Part shown: positions 22,771 to 34,322 of the stretch, piece after piece
How the letters are laid out: every line of letters begins with the position of its first letter
Numbering within the stretch: the stretch's first letter is position 1
Origin: Xanthoparmelia taractica
Lineage: Eukaryota > Ascomycota > Lecanoromycetes > Lecanorales > Parmeliaceae
Direction: 5' to 3'
Assembly: GCA_033085395.1 (NCBI GenBank)
Contig: JANQBS010000042.1
Location: 124,001 to 188,000, forward strand
DNA length: 64,000 nt
Notes under the pieces: model-generated
The model's input: the letters and a program-made list of their open reading frames with translations, nothing else
Database searches by the model: none
Told to the model about the DNA's origin: nothing
Made by a program: the position numbers and the translations under genes

Positions 22771-25091
22771 TCACTCAGGCACGATAGCGCCCACTCTCCG
22801 CCAAAAGTCGCACCTCGCCCCCCTGCCTCCCTCCCACGTATAGGCATCTACCAACTCAAAGCTATTCCGGAGGCCCGGCCCGCCAAACTCCGTGATCTCC
22901 GGCCCGTTGGGAGATCCAAATGCTAAAGTCGCCGCTTCAAAAGCCGTACCACCGCTCTCATTCAGATTAAGCTGATACGGCTGCGTCACGTTCCAAGGCG
23001 GCCAATCGGTCGCCGGACTCGTCGCCGATGTCGAATTGGGTCCGTTGGCAATATCGGCGGGTATGGAAGGGTTGCTGCGTGTGATAAAGTTGCCCCAGAT
23101 GTTCATGAAGGCTTTGTTGAAGGCGGGACCTTGGTTCGGGGTGGGTGCGCCGACGAGGGAGGATAGTTCTGCGCCGTGCTCGGCGCCGATGACGGAATAC
23201 TGGTATTTGTACGATTTGCGGTTGTTGTCTGTAAAGGCGTCGGCTAGCCAGTAGGAAGGGCAGACGAAGGTCGATTCGGCGTAGACGTTCTGTTTTTGGG
23301 ATTAGCTATGGCGCTAGGCTAGTACATTTTCTGCGGGTGATGGGGAGATGAAGGGCGCTGGTAGAATCGTACATTTGCTCGCTGCTGTTGGCCTGTGCCA
23401 AAAGTACTCTCGTTGACAGCTGTAGGGGTGCTATTACCCGACGTGGCAAATTTTGGGGTGTTAGAAACCGAAGCGTTGGTTGATGGGTAATAGTGTAGGA
23501 TCTGCGAGATATTGTCGTTCGTGAAGAGAGGGAAAGTATTCCGTAGGAAATTTACAAAGTCGTCTTCCGTGACAATGTTCTGCGGTGTGAAAGCTGGCCC
23601 TTCATTTGCGTTGTTCTCGAGTATGTTAGCCACTCTGAAAGTTTCGCAGCCATTTCGCTAAAAGATGTAGACTTACCCCTACCAGGATAGAGTTACCGTT
23701 GACTTGCTTCTTTAATAATTGCTGGCTTGGCAACTGCTGAATAAAAAGCCCGTCTGTGACAGGTAAAAATGCCCAAGTTGCATATCGCGATGATCCGGAG
23801 ACACTTGCGCTCGCATTCTGCAGCGTTGCCGTATCTTTGCTCACAAGACACGCAAAGATTGAATTGTTGAAGTTGTTCTGCGGAAGCGCCGGTGGTCCGA
23901 AACAACCTGCCGCCGAGGCAAAAGCATGGTATGACTGCGAAGGCACGGTGTCTTTATATCCATACTGTTGTGGGAGGAACGGAGACGCAGCAATGGCGTT
24001 GCGGAAGAGAGACGCCCCGAGCGTGCCGCCAAAAGCCATTGACTGCAGCATGACTGATCCAGCTACACTCGATAGGTTGGTTAGCCGAGGTCGAAAAGTG
24101 CGGTTGAAAAGCTGCTGTCTGCCTACCCCCAGCGCTTTGGCCACTGATTGTGACCTGTGAAGCATTGCCGCCAAATAGCCCGATGTAAAGTTGGACCCAT
24201 TGTAGCGCGAAGCGTTGGTCAAGCAGGCCTGCATTCACAACACCATTCCTCATTACCTCATCCGAAGACAGGAATCCAAAAGCCCCTAGCTGGATGAACC
24301 TTAGGGACGATGAGATATCATACACTTCGGTACACCACTTACGCGGTACTGGATTGCTACGGCGATGAAACTGTTATTGTCGTCGCTGATAAAGGCCCTC
24401 AGATCTGCATCTCCCTGTCCTTGGCCATAGCCACCATAGTGAATCCATATCAGCACTGATGGAATATGTTCAGGTAAGCATAACTTTTCTTAAGGGTTGC
24501 GAAACGAGACACAAGATTTGATGATGCTATAAGATGTCCTTCACTTCAGTCTTGTTCCGGGGAGAATACACACCTGGCAGATTAGTTGCATTAGCTGGAG
24601 CGTAGACGCTGAGGAACAAGCAATCTTCATCTCCTGTGAAGTTAAAGCCTGGAAATCTGGAGATGCATCATCAGTCCTGGTGGCAAGCCTAAACTTGATA
24701 TACTGACATGGGAAAATTTGGGCTCTGCGGGCATCTCTGTGGAAGCGTAGCTGCAGACAAGACCTTTTCACGATTGACTGCAGGTACTTGCGGTGTTTGC
24801 CATCTTAGTAAGCCCGTTGGAGGAGCCGCGTAACGCATTCTATGGCTCTAAGCTGGACTCGTCCTAATATTGGTACCAAAGACATTCGTACCCTTTCCAT
24901 GTCCTCAATCCCGTAGCGCCATCGACCATTCCTTGGTATTGCGCATACCCTAGATCTACGATGAGGGAGGAGCCATTCTTGGAGACCTGTCGTTTGCCGA
25001 GAGTCGCAGCGAACGGTCCTGCTTTGGGCCCGGGGAACGCGGAGATGTTCGCTGCTAAGGTAGCGGTGATAGCGGTGAGCCAAAAACGCAT
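22771..25091 (-). CDS. Secreted type-B carboxylesterase/lipase
   Basis: Eight exons (25091-24892, 24839-24708, 24656-24574, 24455-24343, 24289-24127, 24062-23677, 23615-23373, 23289-22771) join in phase into 612 residues. Introns run 51-118 nt, several with a CTAAC-like branch site. A signal peptide (residues 1-18) is followed by the COesterase blocks: KGMRYAAPPTG, GDEDCLFLSVYAP, VLIWIHYGGY, YRLGAFGFL, the nucleophile GQSAGAGS (split by intron 5), NNANEG with the acid Glu, and GAEHGAEL with the catalytic His. The oxyanion loop reads HYGG where most have HGGG. It hydrolyses esters extracellularly; substrate unknown. Frame complete, all splice sites GT-AG. The exon 2 donor GTCAGT was preferred to GTATAT because only it keeps phase. 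Confidence 0.9.
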
Positions 25092-26501
25092 TATGAGACT
25101 ATGGCATAGAGGCAAGTTTGAAGGAGATGTCTCGCGAAAGGACATTGTCCTCTTTAAAGCCTTCCGTGGCCTTTTCGTTGCAAATCTCGGCCGAGCGACG
25201 TCCAGGTACTTTCAACCGGATGATGTAACGATCTACGGCATGCCCAAGGATAACACCTGCCGGGCCAGCCCGGGAACTCCATTCTAGGTTAGGATGGCAA
25301 TGGTGAAGATGTATTATTTGCTGCTCTCCTCTCAAGGTCGTCAGTTTGAGTAGCTGCTTGAGTAGCAAACGTGCTGCATAGCAGTGCAGAAGTACCAGCT
25401 GTCTTGCTTTAGACGGTGCGTGAACTTGGTCGGTCTATAGTGGACTCTGATTGGTTCATGGATATTTCGTGTGTAGATATTCCATTCACCAGTGATTGGC
25501 CGTTGATGGGCAGTTCACCGGATTCATCGGGAATTCATGTTGTCTTTACCAGATGCAGGTAGCTTGCAGTAGCGGCGCCCTTATGCACTTCAGCAAAAAC
25601 CCAATTTGGAATTGCTCTGTCCATCCCGCGCCAATGTTCCGGTGCCGCTGCCTTAATAATAAGTCGTCGCTGTCACTGTGGCTTTCGTGGATTGCCCGCA
25701 ACCTTCTTTTTTAGCTCAAGTGTAATCGTGAGCATAGCTTTTGGGACTTCCTGCAGACAGAAACGACGCCATGGGATGAAAATTTGGTGTTTCAAAAATT
25801 GCGTTACATTCTAGAAAGTGCTTGATGGCGTCTGTATGATGGTGTGTGACGATACAGAATGTGGCTTTAGATAAACCTGCACATTCGGTACCAGCAGCAA
25901 ATCAAGGAAGAGAAATCTGTACCTGCTCGGTGACAAAGTAATAAGTCGATCGATCGGCGTCTAATGCTCCAGCTTATACCGGGTACGAAGTACGTGGCAT
26001 AGGTCGGCTCACGTGTTGACCGAAATATTTGTCCAATCCCAGGACGCTGGTCAGATTATATTTCTAGCTAATGCGGGAGCTGATTTCCTTTGTCAATTGG
26101 CTTTTAACGATGATGCGACATTGATGTTGAAAGGAAACGCGGTACCAAAAATATGAGGGAGAAGAAGTCAATGGACAATTGGCGTAGAAAGCAGCGCGAT
26201 AAACGCGATCTGCGCTGTACAACATAGAGCTAGCCCTGCCATACGCTGAAGCCTAAAAATATCCCTCCGCGCTGTAATCTATCCACCACTTCATCCTTTC
26301 CCTTCATTTATCTCAGATTTCAGAATGACCTGATTCTGAGCATTGCCTACTTATTAAGAGCCTCTGTGACGTTGCAACGGCCTTTGACCCCGCGATCTAC
26401 GTGTCAAGATCTCCATCGCGAACTTCACCTGTGTATCCACAGAGCAGAATCATAGGGTTTACCACCTACTGAAATCGTTTTCTTGGATCCGTGCTGCGAG
26501 C
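25092..26501. other. Divergent intergenic, 1.4 kb
   Basis: Between the 5' ends of the carboxylesterase (minus) and the F-box gene (plus). No coding frame above 108 codons and no family match. Confidence 0.5.
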
Positions 26502-27956
26502 ATGGCGCGAATTCAAGATTTATCAAATGAGCTTATGCTTAGCATACTGGAAGAGGTCCGGCCCGAGCATATTGTATCTATATCTCTGGCTTCAAAAAGC
26601 ATCTACCAGCTCGCCATTCCGCGACTTGAGAAGCACCGCAGCTTACCAAAGCAGTACAGCAACTTCCGAAACATGGTCGAAGATGAACCGTATGATTGGT
26701 ATAGTCCCAGTAGGCTTCTTGCAGATCTGTTGTGCGAGATCATGACTGATGCCGAGATTGGTCACTATGTCAAGAAGATAGATCTAGACGTCTAGAACAA
26801 TTGTGCAAGAGAAGGTTGGAAACCTGATGCCGTCTTCCAGAAGCAGCTTAGCGCAAACAGAAACCAGCCACCGCAAAGCTCAAAAACCAACATGGAGATC
26901 ATTGAAGAAGCTGTCCGCGCCGTTGGGCTCATACCCACAGAAGAGGCAGATGACTAGCTCTATCGAGTTCGATGCGGCAATGAAGATCCTCTAATTGCGC
27001 TCTTGCTCTTATATGCGCCTAAAGTGCACACGTTGAAGTTTGCGGTTCCCTCCGCTCGTTCAGAGTCATCGTATCTTTTCAAAACAATTCAGCACTTTGG
27101 TCGGCAAGGGTGTACCGCCAATACATATCCATCATACCTGAAGAATGTAGAATTTTCATTCGCCGAGCTGTGGGAAAGCCTTGATTTCGTAAAGGCCTTC
27201 ATGTCCCTTCCCTCGCTCGAATCCATCAAAACGGACTATCTCTTTGTGTCCGGCCAATTACACGAACCGAGTTCTGCGATACTGAGACAGCCCTCGAATG
27301 TAAAGGACATATCTTTCCGGAATGGTTGCCTACCCGGAGAGGCCATCTCGGAGCTCCTCCGAGGAGTGAAGAATCTGAGAGCGTTCGTCTACGACTTTCA
27401 ACCCCTCTGGTGCGATGGGGACTATACACCCACTTTTGACTGCTTCGATGTGTTATGCTCCTTGGAAGCTAATGCCAGTCATACTCTCGAACATCTCGAA
27501 TTGGGCGCTCAAGATATCAAGACGAGTCAAATTGCCCCTCTTCGAGAATTTCGTGTCTTGCGTGAAACTGAAATCCAGACGAGGCGCTGCTTTGCTGAGA
27601 ACGACGGCGGACCCGCGAATCTCATTGGCTTACTACCCATTTCCCTCGAAGGGTCTACCATGCGTTGGTACGAGACTACTTCTGTCGGTGGAGTCGAGGC
27701 ACTGACAGAAGCTATCCTCGGCTTGGTTCGAGAGAGCAAGACTCAGCTGCCCCATTTGGGGACGCTGCATGTGAGCACTAGGGATCCAGGGGCGTACTCT
27801 GCACTTTGGGATTGCTTGGCTTCGGACGAAACAGCGCAGATCAACCCAATGTTGTCATTCAAGATCCAAGGTCCTGCCGGTGAAGGAGAAATTCGTGCAT
27901 GGGCCGCCAACGTGTGTACCTGCGGCCAAGATTGCTTCGGGAATGGCTCTAAATGA
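26502..27956 (+). pseudogene. F-box protein gene with two in-frame TAG codons
   Basis: One continuous frame of 485 codons from ATG 26502 to TGA 27956, interrupted only by TAG at 26793-26795 and 26955-26957. The first 40 residues are an F-box (IQDLSNELMLSILEEVRPEHIVSISL shortened here; typical L..EL...I...l...di..l). The rest is the diverged leucine-rich region seen in large fungal F-box families. F-box proteins recruit substrates to SCF ubiquitin ligases. Sequence on both sides of each TAG is clearly coding and in the same frame, and the second sits in a DD-stop-LYR context where Trp would be natural. Either the gene is dead by two point mutations or the stops are corrected at RNA level. Confidence 0.75.
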
Positions 27957-28787
27957 ATCGCTGCAAATGTTAGCTGTCTTTAAGCCAAAAAAAGGCACAA
28001 GCTACTGATGTACCGGTGACGTCAGTCCTTTTGGCTTCGAGGTACGATGCTCCAAAGTCCAGATCTTCAACTCAGCACGTCCAGATCTCTAGACTTATAA
28101 GATGTCCGGCACAGCACTGTTTTAAGAGATGGGCTTCTATACTTTTTGAGGTCGTTACGCGGACATCCCATTTAGAAATCTGCGATCCTGCGATCCAAAC
28201 TCGAGCTGAAGTGTTGAGGTGCGGTGGCATCACTAAGTGTTCGACTTCCGTATGGGCAATGCGAGAACCTACTGCCTAAGAGCCTGGAGGACTTCGTTCT
28301 CATCTCTGATGCCGAGCACCTTACTCCCGGTAGCTTTTGAACATGCCATGTAGGCTTCCGACCTCTGTGATTAGCGATGGAAGGAGTGGTACAACGAAGG
28401 CCCCCAATGATAGTCATAGGTGGTCTCTCTCGCTAGGCTTTTGAATTCGAAAAAGGGGTTGGCATATGTGAATGCAGTATCCCAAAGTGGGTTTTTTGTA
28501 GGGAAAGACTTAATGGCAACAGAATAAAACCCCCAGTTTCGCCTTGAGATAATCCTCTACACCACGAGATTTGTAGAGGAAGAAATCACTACTGTCATGG
28601 AAAAAACAAAATGAAAGGAAAAGACGCAGGTGATGCTCTACTAGAGAGCGATATCGGATAAACCTCGGGACAGCTCATCATGCCAAGACTTGCGCAATGG
28701 TACACACCTTCCTTCCGCTCCTCATCACGACAACAACATCCACCCACTGCCCCCATCAATAACCACGCACATTCCGCAACTATCAAG
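27957..28787. other. Intergenic with a possible F-box relic
   Basis: Around 28255-28330 a plus-strand stretch reads LLPKSLEDFVLISDAEHLTP-like text, typical of the leucine-rich tail of fungal F-box proteins, but it is too short and broken to call. Nothing else seen. Confidence 0.3.
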
Positions 28788-29396
28788 ATGGCGGGCCACA
28801 ATAATTGTAAACCTCCCCACCCGTCCCACCTGCCAATTAAATCTCAAGCGCTCTGCTAACAGTCCCCTCAACAGCCCTCTCCATGGACCCGGCAATCGTC
28901 AAATACAACAGTATGCCCTCTCTACCACCCCTCCGACTCAATAAACTCCCCCTCTATTGCGCATTTCATACATACGCTACACTGCCCTTGAAGCGACTGA
29001 AGGAAGAGAGATAAGACGGGGAGAGAGAGCCCACTGACAGGGCTCCAGACATGTCGGCCAATCGGTGGAAATACTTCCGCTGGACTCCTCGCACCGCTTG
29101 GATCACGTTCGTCTATGTCGTTGCTATTCCGTCGGTGGTGGGATATATAGGGTGGAGTACGGAGGTGAGTGGATTGGCCTTCTCCTCCTCTCTTTCCTCG
29201 TCGGACAGCGCAAGTTGTGAGATGTATACATGATGCGGGGTCTTGGGGGGGGCAATAAATGGAGCGAGAGGAGGCAGCGCGTTTAAGGTATCTTTGTTTG
29301 TTCTGCTTGAGATTGTGTGCTGATGTATTCGGTTGTGGTTAGGGGAAGTACGAGTTCAGGGGTAAGAGGAGGGATGATATCATTAGGGAATTCTAG
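28788..29396 (+). CDS. NADH:ubiquinone oxidoreductase B15-like (NDUFB4-like) subunit
   Basis: Four small exons (28788-28806, 28875-28910, 29049-29164, 29343-29396) join in phase into 74 residues, too short to show as one frame. The order MAGH, then a MDPAIVKY segment, NRWKYFRWTPRTAW, one membrane helix (TFVYVVAIPSVVGYIGW), and the closing GKYEFRGKRRDDIIREF matches the fungal B15/NDUFB4-type accessory subunit of respiratory complex I, a single-pass protein of the inner mitochondrial membrane. Length agrees with fungal members. Acceptor TCCAG at 29043-29048 was chosen over the nearer GACAG because only it keeps phase. No targeting peptide, as usual for this subunit. Confidence 0.75.
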
Positions 29397-30367
29397 GCTT
29401 GGGGGAGATGGAGGGTATTGTTGAGGGCGTTTGGGCTACGCGGCTTCGACCTGGCGCGGGCAATGTGTAGGAGATGGAGATAGCTACAACGGTGTTCTTT
29501 TCGCTATACGCGCAGCGGGCGCGCAGTAGCATACTCCTCCGATAGATGCCGCACCTGAGTGTCTCCGGCTCAGCGTCATCCATTCCACAACTCGTTTTAC
29601 CTATCTCTTGAAGCTCATGTGCTAGGTACCTAAAAACAGACTGAATGACAGGCGGTCGCCCGGAAAGAAGCGTGTCCAAGACCCACCTTCAAAGCTTTCG
29701 TTGATCGGGATATCAGCTCTGCTCAAGACGAGCGCTCTCCCCCACTCCCCTCCTCTCTCTCTATACATACGCTAGCCTACAGCATTGCTACCAATCATTC
29801 ATACTTTCTACACTCAACATAATATCTTATTCTACTCTACTAAAGAGACAGATCGAAGAGAAGCGCATGCCTCTTACTATCTCAATTCGCTTTCCACCAG
29901 GCCCATGGCAGTCCCACCACACCACAACCCTATCTTTCAGCCTCAGCCGTCAGATCCTACCCTCGAGCATGTATATACGCACTTTATTACAAGACGATAT
30001 ATTCATTGATCCCCGGCTGATGGGATTCCGCATTAAAATAGCTCATGACTATGTTATGTTATTTTATGTACGAAGACGGAGGATAGGCACTTGAGCCGGA
30101 ATGTAGTGAATTGGATCGGGGATGCTGTGGTAGACTCTCTTTGCGCATATCATAGTGAAAACAGCTTATACATAGATGGTTGGCTGTGAGGTTCGTACTC
30201 ATAACGTTCTGAAAGAAAAGCTGGTCCATAGCCCTCACTCACACATACGCGCTCTGGTCCCGCCATTGCGATGTCATTTTTAACATTATCATTATCAGTA
30301 CATTCCCTTCCCACCTCCACTTCCACTTCCACTTCCACCGCCACCTACCCCCACACCTACACCTACT
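29397..30367. other. Intergenic, about 1 kb
   Basis: No gene recognised. The end holds a (TTCCAC)n-like short repeat at about 30314-30342. Confidence 0.5.
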
Positions 30368-30934
30368 TTACTTCAATTCCACCCCCTCCGTCTGCAGCTG
30401 CTTCCGCAGCACGCGCTCCTGCCGATACATCCGGTAGAACCTCCGCACGAGGAAGAACACGACGAGCAGTAACGCGATGTTCGTCAGCCCGGATACGATG
30501 GCTAGGACTGCTGATGCTGATACGTGCGTTTTCGGTGTTTGGGGATGGGGGGTGGCGGGGAGGGGGAGGGTTAGGTTGGTGGTTGCGGTTTGTGAGGGGG
30601 GAGGAAGGCTGGTTGTGATGGTTTTGGTTGTGGTGAGGTTGTTGGTTGTGGTTATGGTGGTTGTGAGGAGGGTTGTGCTGGTGGTGGTGATTGTTATGGT
30701 AGGGGGTGGTGGAGGGGGAGGTGCAGATGGTGGTGGAGGCGGAGGTGGAGGAGGACTTGATGTCGGCTCTGTGGTCGATGTCGATTTCGCAGCAGGGAGA
30801 ATGAAGCCAGGCAATACTCGGTCGGATCGCGCATCCAGTGGGTCGGGGGCGAGGATGTCTACCTGATGAGAGGAATTCATTGATTTGTATGAGGGAAGCA
30901 CTGCTTCAATAAGAGAGCGAAGGTAAGACTTCAT
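30368..30934 (-). CDS. Single-pass membrane protein with Pro/Thr-rich ectodomain
   Basis: A 188-codon frame. After about 50 mixed residues comes a polyproline block (runs of eight to nine Pro) and a Thr-rich block that would be heavily O-glycosylated. A membrane helix follows at about residues 140-163 (VLAIVSGLTNIALLLVVFFLV), then a basic RRFYRMYRQERVLRKQL stop-transfer and a short tail. This is the architecture of fungal wall-anchored or signalling surface proteins. There is no signal peptide, so the start could be mis-set or the helix may serve as the signal anchor. Antisense frames over the same bases are low-complexity shadows. No family recognised. Confidence 0.55.
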   Translation of the reverse strand: MKSYLRSLIEAVLPSYKSMNSSHQVDILAPDPLDARSDRVLPGFILPAAKSTSTTEPTSSPPPPPPPPPSAPPPPPPPTITITTTSTTLLTTTITTTNNLTTTKTITTSLPPPSQTATTNLTLPLPATPHPQTPKTHVSASAVLAIVSGLTNIALLLVVFFLVRRFYRMYRQERVLRKQLQTEGVELK

Positions 30935-32025
30935 TTTGGTCTCTTTCAGTTAGGTTTGAGTGGTGGATATGCGCGAAAGCGATAGCGATTGCTTTTGGAG
31001 AATAAGAAATCTACATCGTGAGTCATCGTGTCTGCGTAGGCCATAGAAAAATTGGTTGTTCAAATTTCAACCAAGCGTTTGGAAATGCGCCGTATGGGCG
31101 GGAGTTGAGCGATGTGATTGGCTGTTTCATCCTCGGGCAGGGGTCAGAATTGACTGGCCCGCAGAAGTCGACAGCTCTCTTGGTGCGATTAATGTTTTGT
31201 TACATTTCAAGACTTAAACTAGACCCAGTATTCGCAGTATTTTTTTGCTGGGTTCATTGGCCTGAACTTCAGTATTGTAAGAAAGTCATGGTCGAAAGGA
31301 ATCTACTGCGATGAGACGGTAAATCAATCTAACTTCCACTGCCCAAAGGTCTCTGAAAGTCAAGCAAGGGGCTAGGCGAGGTTTGAGAGTGTTTACTGCC
31401 ACTTGCTGCTCAATGTAATGTCCAATGGAGCTTCTCCTCGGACAAGTCAAGGCTGAGCAGATGGCAGACAATGCTGACCACCACTCTTTCGGCGCTTAGT
31501 CATCAGTAGAGCCAGATCTGGTGGATTGGTGGATGGTGGATCTGCTTGTCAAACTACTAGTCTCCGCAACCGCACCCTCGGCAGTCTCTCCTCAGAGAAT
31601 GACACCAATACCGTTTCAAGACAGTCTCATGCACACATAAACAGCCGTGATACAAGGAGGCCAGACACGTACTCGCCATTTCCCAACCGGCTCTCACAAA
31701 GCTACCTGCCTTGCTGCTATGCCTCAGGAGCGAAAGCTGAGCCCTGATGGAGACCTATTAAGCGGCTAATACAGCGCTTATGGCAGGAAGTATATCGTCT
31801 GAAGCTTGGAAAATGACATCACACTCTTTGTTACAAAGCCTAGGGATGACTGGTTGCTTGATCAATGCGAAAACGATCGAGCCCACCAGATCTCTTCCAA
31901 GAATGTAGAGATTTGCGAGAATGGCCCTTTTTCTAGGGCGAGGAAGCGTAGGTCAGTGCTCGGTTCCGCTTCCAACCGTAACGGCTCCTGCTCTATATGG
32001 AAGTCGAGCCCGATCTGTAATTATC
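30935..32025. other. Intergenic, 1.1 kb
   Basis: No supported gene, repeat or RNA. Short frames only. Confidence 0.5.
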
Positions 32026-34014
32026 TCAGTAAGCACCTTTCTTGTTGACTCTCTGGTCTAGTCTAACTGCGCGAAATCTCTCCTTTCTTGCGGCGGCCGT
32101 GATATCACGCACGTCGAAGTTACCGAGTCCACCGACCACCGCAAACACCTTCACTGTTGACTTGCACTTCAACACGACCTCTAGGAGCCTTTCGAGGAAC
32201 GTGGATGTGCTGCAATTGCACGCATCTATTCGATCGAGAACCACGTAGGTCACGATACCTGGATCATGCTCTATGATCTCGGATAAGACTTGACATGGCA
32301 GCCGAGGTACGGCATTCTTATATTCTGGATCTTCGATCGAAGTCTTGAGACGCGAGAGCTTCATTGCATCCATAATATATGAGGTTTGTTGCTCGAGCGC
32401 GCTCAAGATGACCTGCGACATAATCATATGAGACTCGGTCTTGGCTTGTGGTATACTCCACGCAGTATCGTGAGCCACGGCGCACAGAATCATTGTTTTA
32501 CGATCGTTCTTGAGTGTTCCATCTCGTAAAGCTTGTACGAAGTCCAGCGCGGCTGAGGATAGCCAAGAAAAGCCTGAGCGGGCATTCATGGTCGTGCCAT
32601 ACAGCAGGAACAGGCCGGAGTCTTCCGAGGTATGCCACCCTTGGAATTCTGCCTTCTCCTGCAGAGCTTGCAAGTTAAATTGCTCGTACTTCTTCGATCT
32701 TGTAGACGGGTCGAGCATAGCGTTTCGATATCTGACCAGGTCTTCTGCCGTTTGTGCTTTGGAACGAAGAGCTTTCTGGAGCTCCCACATACTTTCCTCG
32801 ACTTGAAAGTCACGGGTCTCTTTACCCAACATTAGATTGTCCTTGGTCTGCTGGAGAATGCTTACCTTGTTGCCGAGCTTCTAATAAACGTATCCTTATA
32901 TGCGAATTGACTTCAACTTCCTTCATAATCTCTGCTACATCACTATGAATTCCTTCAACTTCTTTGTCTATATACAACTTTGGTGGTCTGATGATGTTGG
33001 TGAACACCCTCTCTGCCTTGTATCAGTACAGTGCAGCCAGCAGGGATGTGTGTTGTATACATACTCACGGAGTTCCTGGAATAGTACAACGCGCAAGATC
33101 TCGCAAATTTGAGCACGTTACTGTACACCTTGGTCACCAGGAGCGCAGAATCGTCGCTTGGTATCAATCCTTGAAGCTTGCCGACCCGGGGTAGCTCCCA
33201 CCGGAGGCTGTCCAGTGTGCTTTCAATTTTCTCCTCTCTCTTCGACTTATTCACGGCGACCTTGCTGCTTAAGCGGAAGTACCATTGCAGGGAAAACAAA
33301 TCTGCACTTACAAGAAGCAGTAAAGAGACGGTAGAATATGCCAATCCGCCATATTGACTGTCCGCCTGCTTTACAATTTCGACGATACCCGAATACGCTT
33401 CGAGAAAGTCGGCAAAGCGAGTCATGAACGTTTGGAGCAGGGTGGGAAGCTTTCGAAGCCCTCTCTTCCTCTTTGCCGACCATGCAAGATTCCTTGCTTG
33501 TGCTGATTCCAGCTCTGTAGTCGCAGATTCATACTGAGTTAAAAGCAACGCTTCTTGTTTGGAGTCTACGGTCGCCGAAAGCCTTGCTTCCCCCGGGACG
33601 AGCTTGGAGACGTTGTGGACGAAAGAGGGCGAAGACTCCAGTGCTTCTTGAGCTGGTTCCGTGGACTTGGTTCTGAATGCAGTGAGTATATTACATTGGG
33701 TCCATCGAGAGCGTTCAATTTCGCTGACATTCCCTTATTTTTCAGAAACCATTCTCGCCAAGTATCCAGACCCTCTTTAGACTCCATTACAAACCTGTGT
33801 GAATGTCTTTCGGTCACTCAGAACCTAGGACATATAGCATGATTAATCTGGCACCAGTGCACTCTCTTAGCATTATTTGGTCCTGCAATAATGTCGACTG
33901 CGCACACCAGACAAGAACAAGCGACCGTCAGCAGGTCTACTTGCGTTCGGCGACAAAGTCTAGCTCCAGTGTCTCAAGAGCCGCATCGCGATCCATGGCA
34001 GACTCTGGCTCCAT
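32026..34014 (-). pseudogene. DUF7708-domain STAND-like protein, two frame breaks
   Basis: Begins at ATG 34014 (exon 34014-33941; next exon from 33794 after a GTAGAC intron). A long exon carries the fungal DUF7708 domain: RKLPTLLQTFMTRFADFL, EAYSGIVEIVKQADSQYGGL and KREEKIESTLDSLRWELPR, ending at a GTGAGT donor at 33068. The following exon (from about 33017) carries VFTNIIRPPK and then a helical region. The last part (to 32026) resembles the ATPase-like half of such proteins: GLFLLYGTT in P-loop position, FVQALR, MILCAVAHD, and YVVLDRIDACN in Walker B position. The P-loop lacks the GK[ST] lysine. Single-base breaks are seen near 33728 (in an A-run) and near 32865. DUF7708 proteins are fungal NACHT-associated proteins of unknown function. 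Divergent from the AAA gene, 308 bp apart. Confidence 0.6.
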
Positions 34015-34322
34015 CTACAGAAGTCTGAACTCCGAGACCCCCACCACAGCCTTGGGAAATCTGGTAGCTTGAAGAAACAGGGGTGGCTGAGGCTAAACTG
34101 ATTTGGTATTGTAAAGTTCGGCTAAAGCGCAATGTGACTGGCCCGCCTGTATAATGCCGGCCCGTCACATCATGGCTTGCTGCTAGGCTTGCTTAGGCAT
34201 CAGCCAACGAGACCACCAGACTAGTAACCCTCTTGTTATGGGGCTCTGTTTACGTCTGCCTTGTGCTCGTTCTCTTCAGACTCCCACTACTCCTGAGTAA
34301 TTGTGCAGGCGCATCAGACACA
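34015..34322. promoter_or_regulatory. Shared divergent promoter region
   Basis: 308 bp between the ATG of the DUF7708 gene (minus) and the ATG of the AAA ATPase gene (plus). Both must be driven from here. No motif was recognised; the inference is from gene arrangement. Confidence 0.4.

Noticed and set aside
30477..30866. 129-codon plus-strand frame of Val/Gly repeats
   Set aside because: Antisense shadow of the polyproline/threonine membrane protein.
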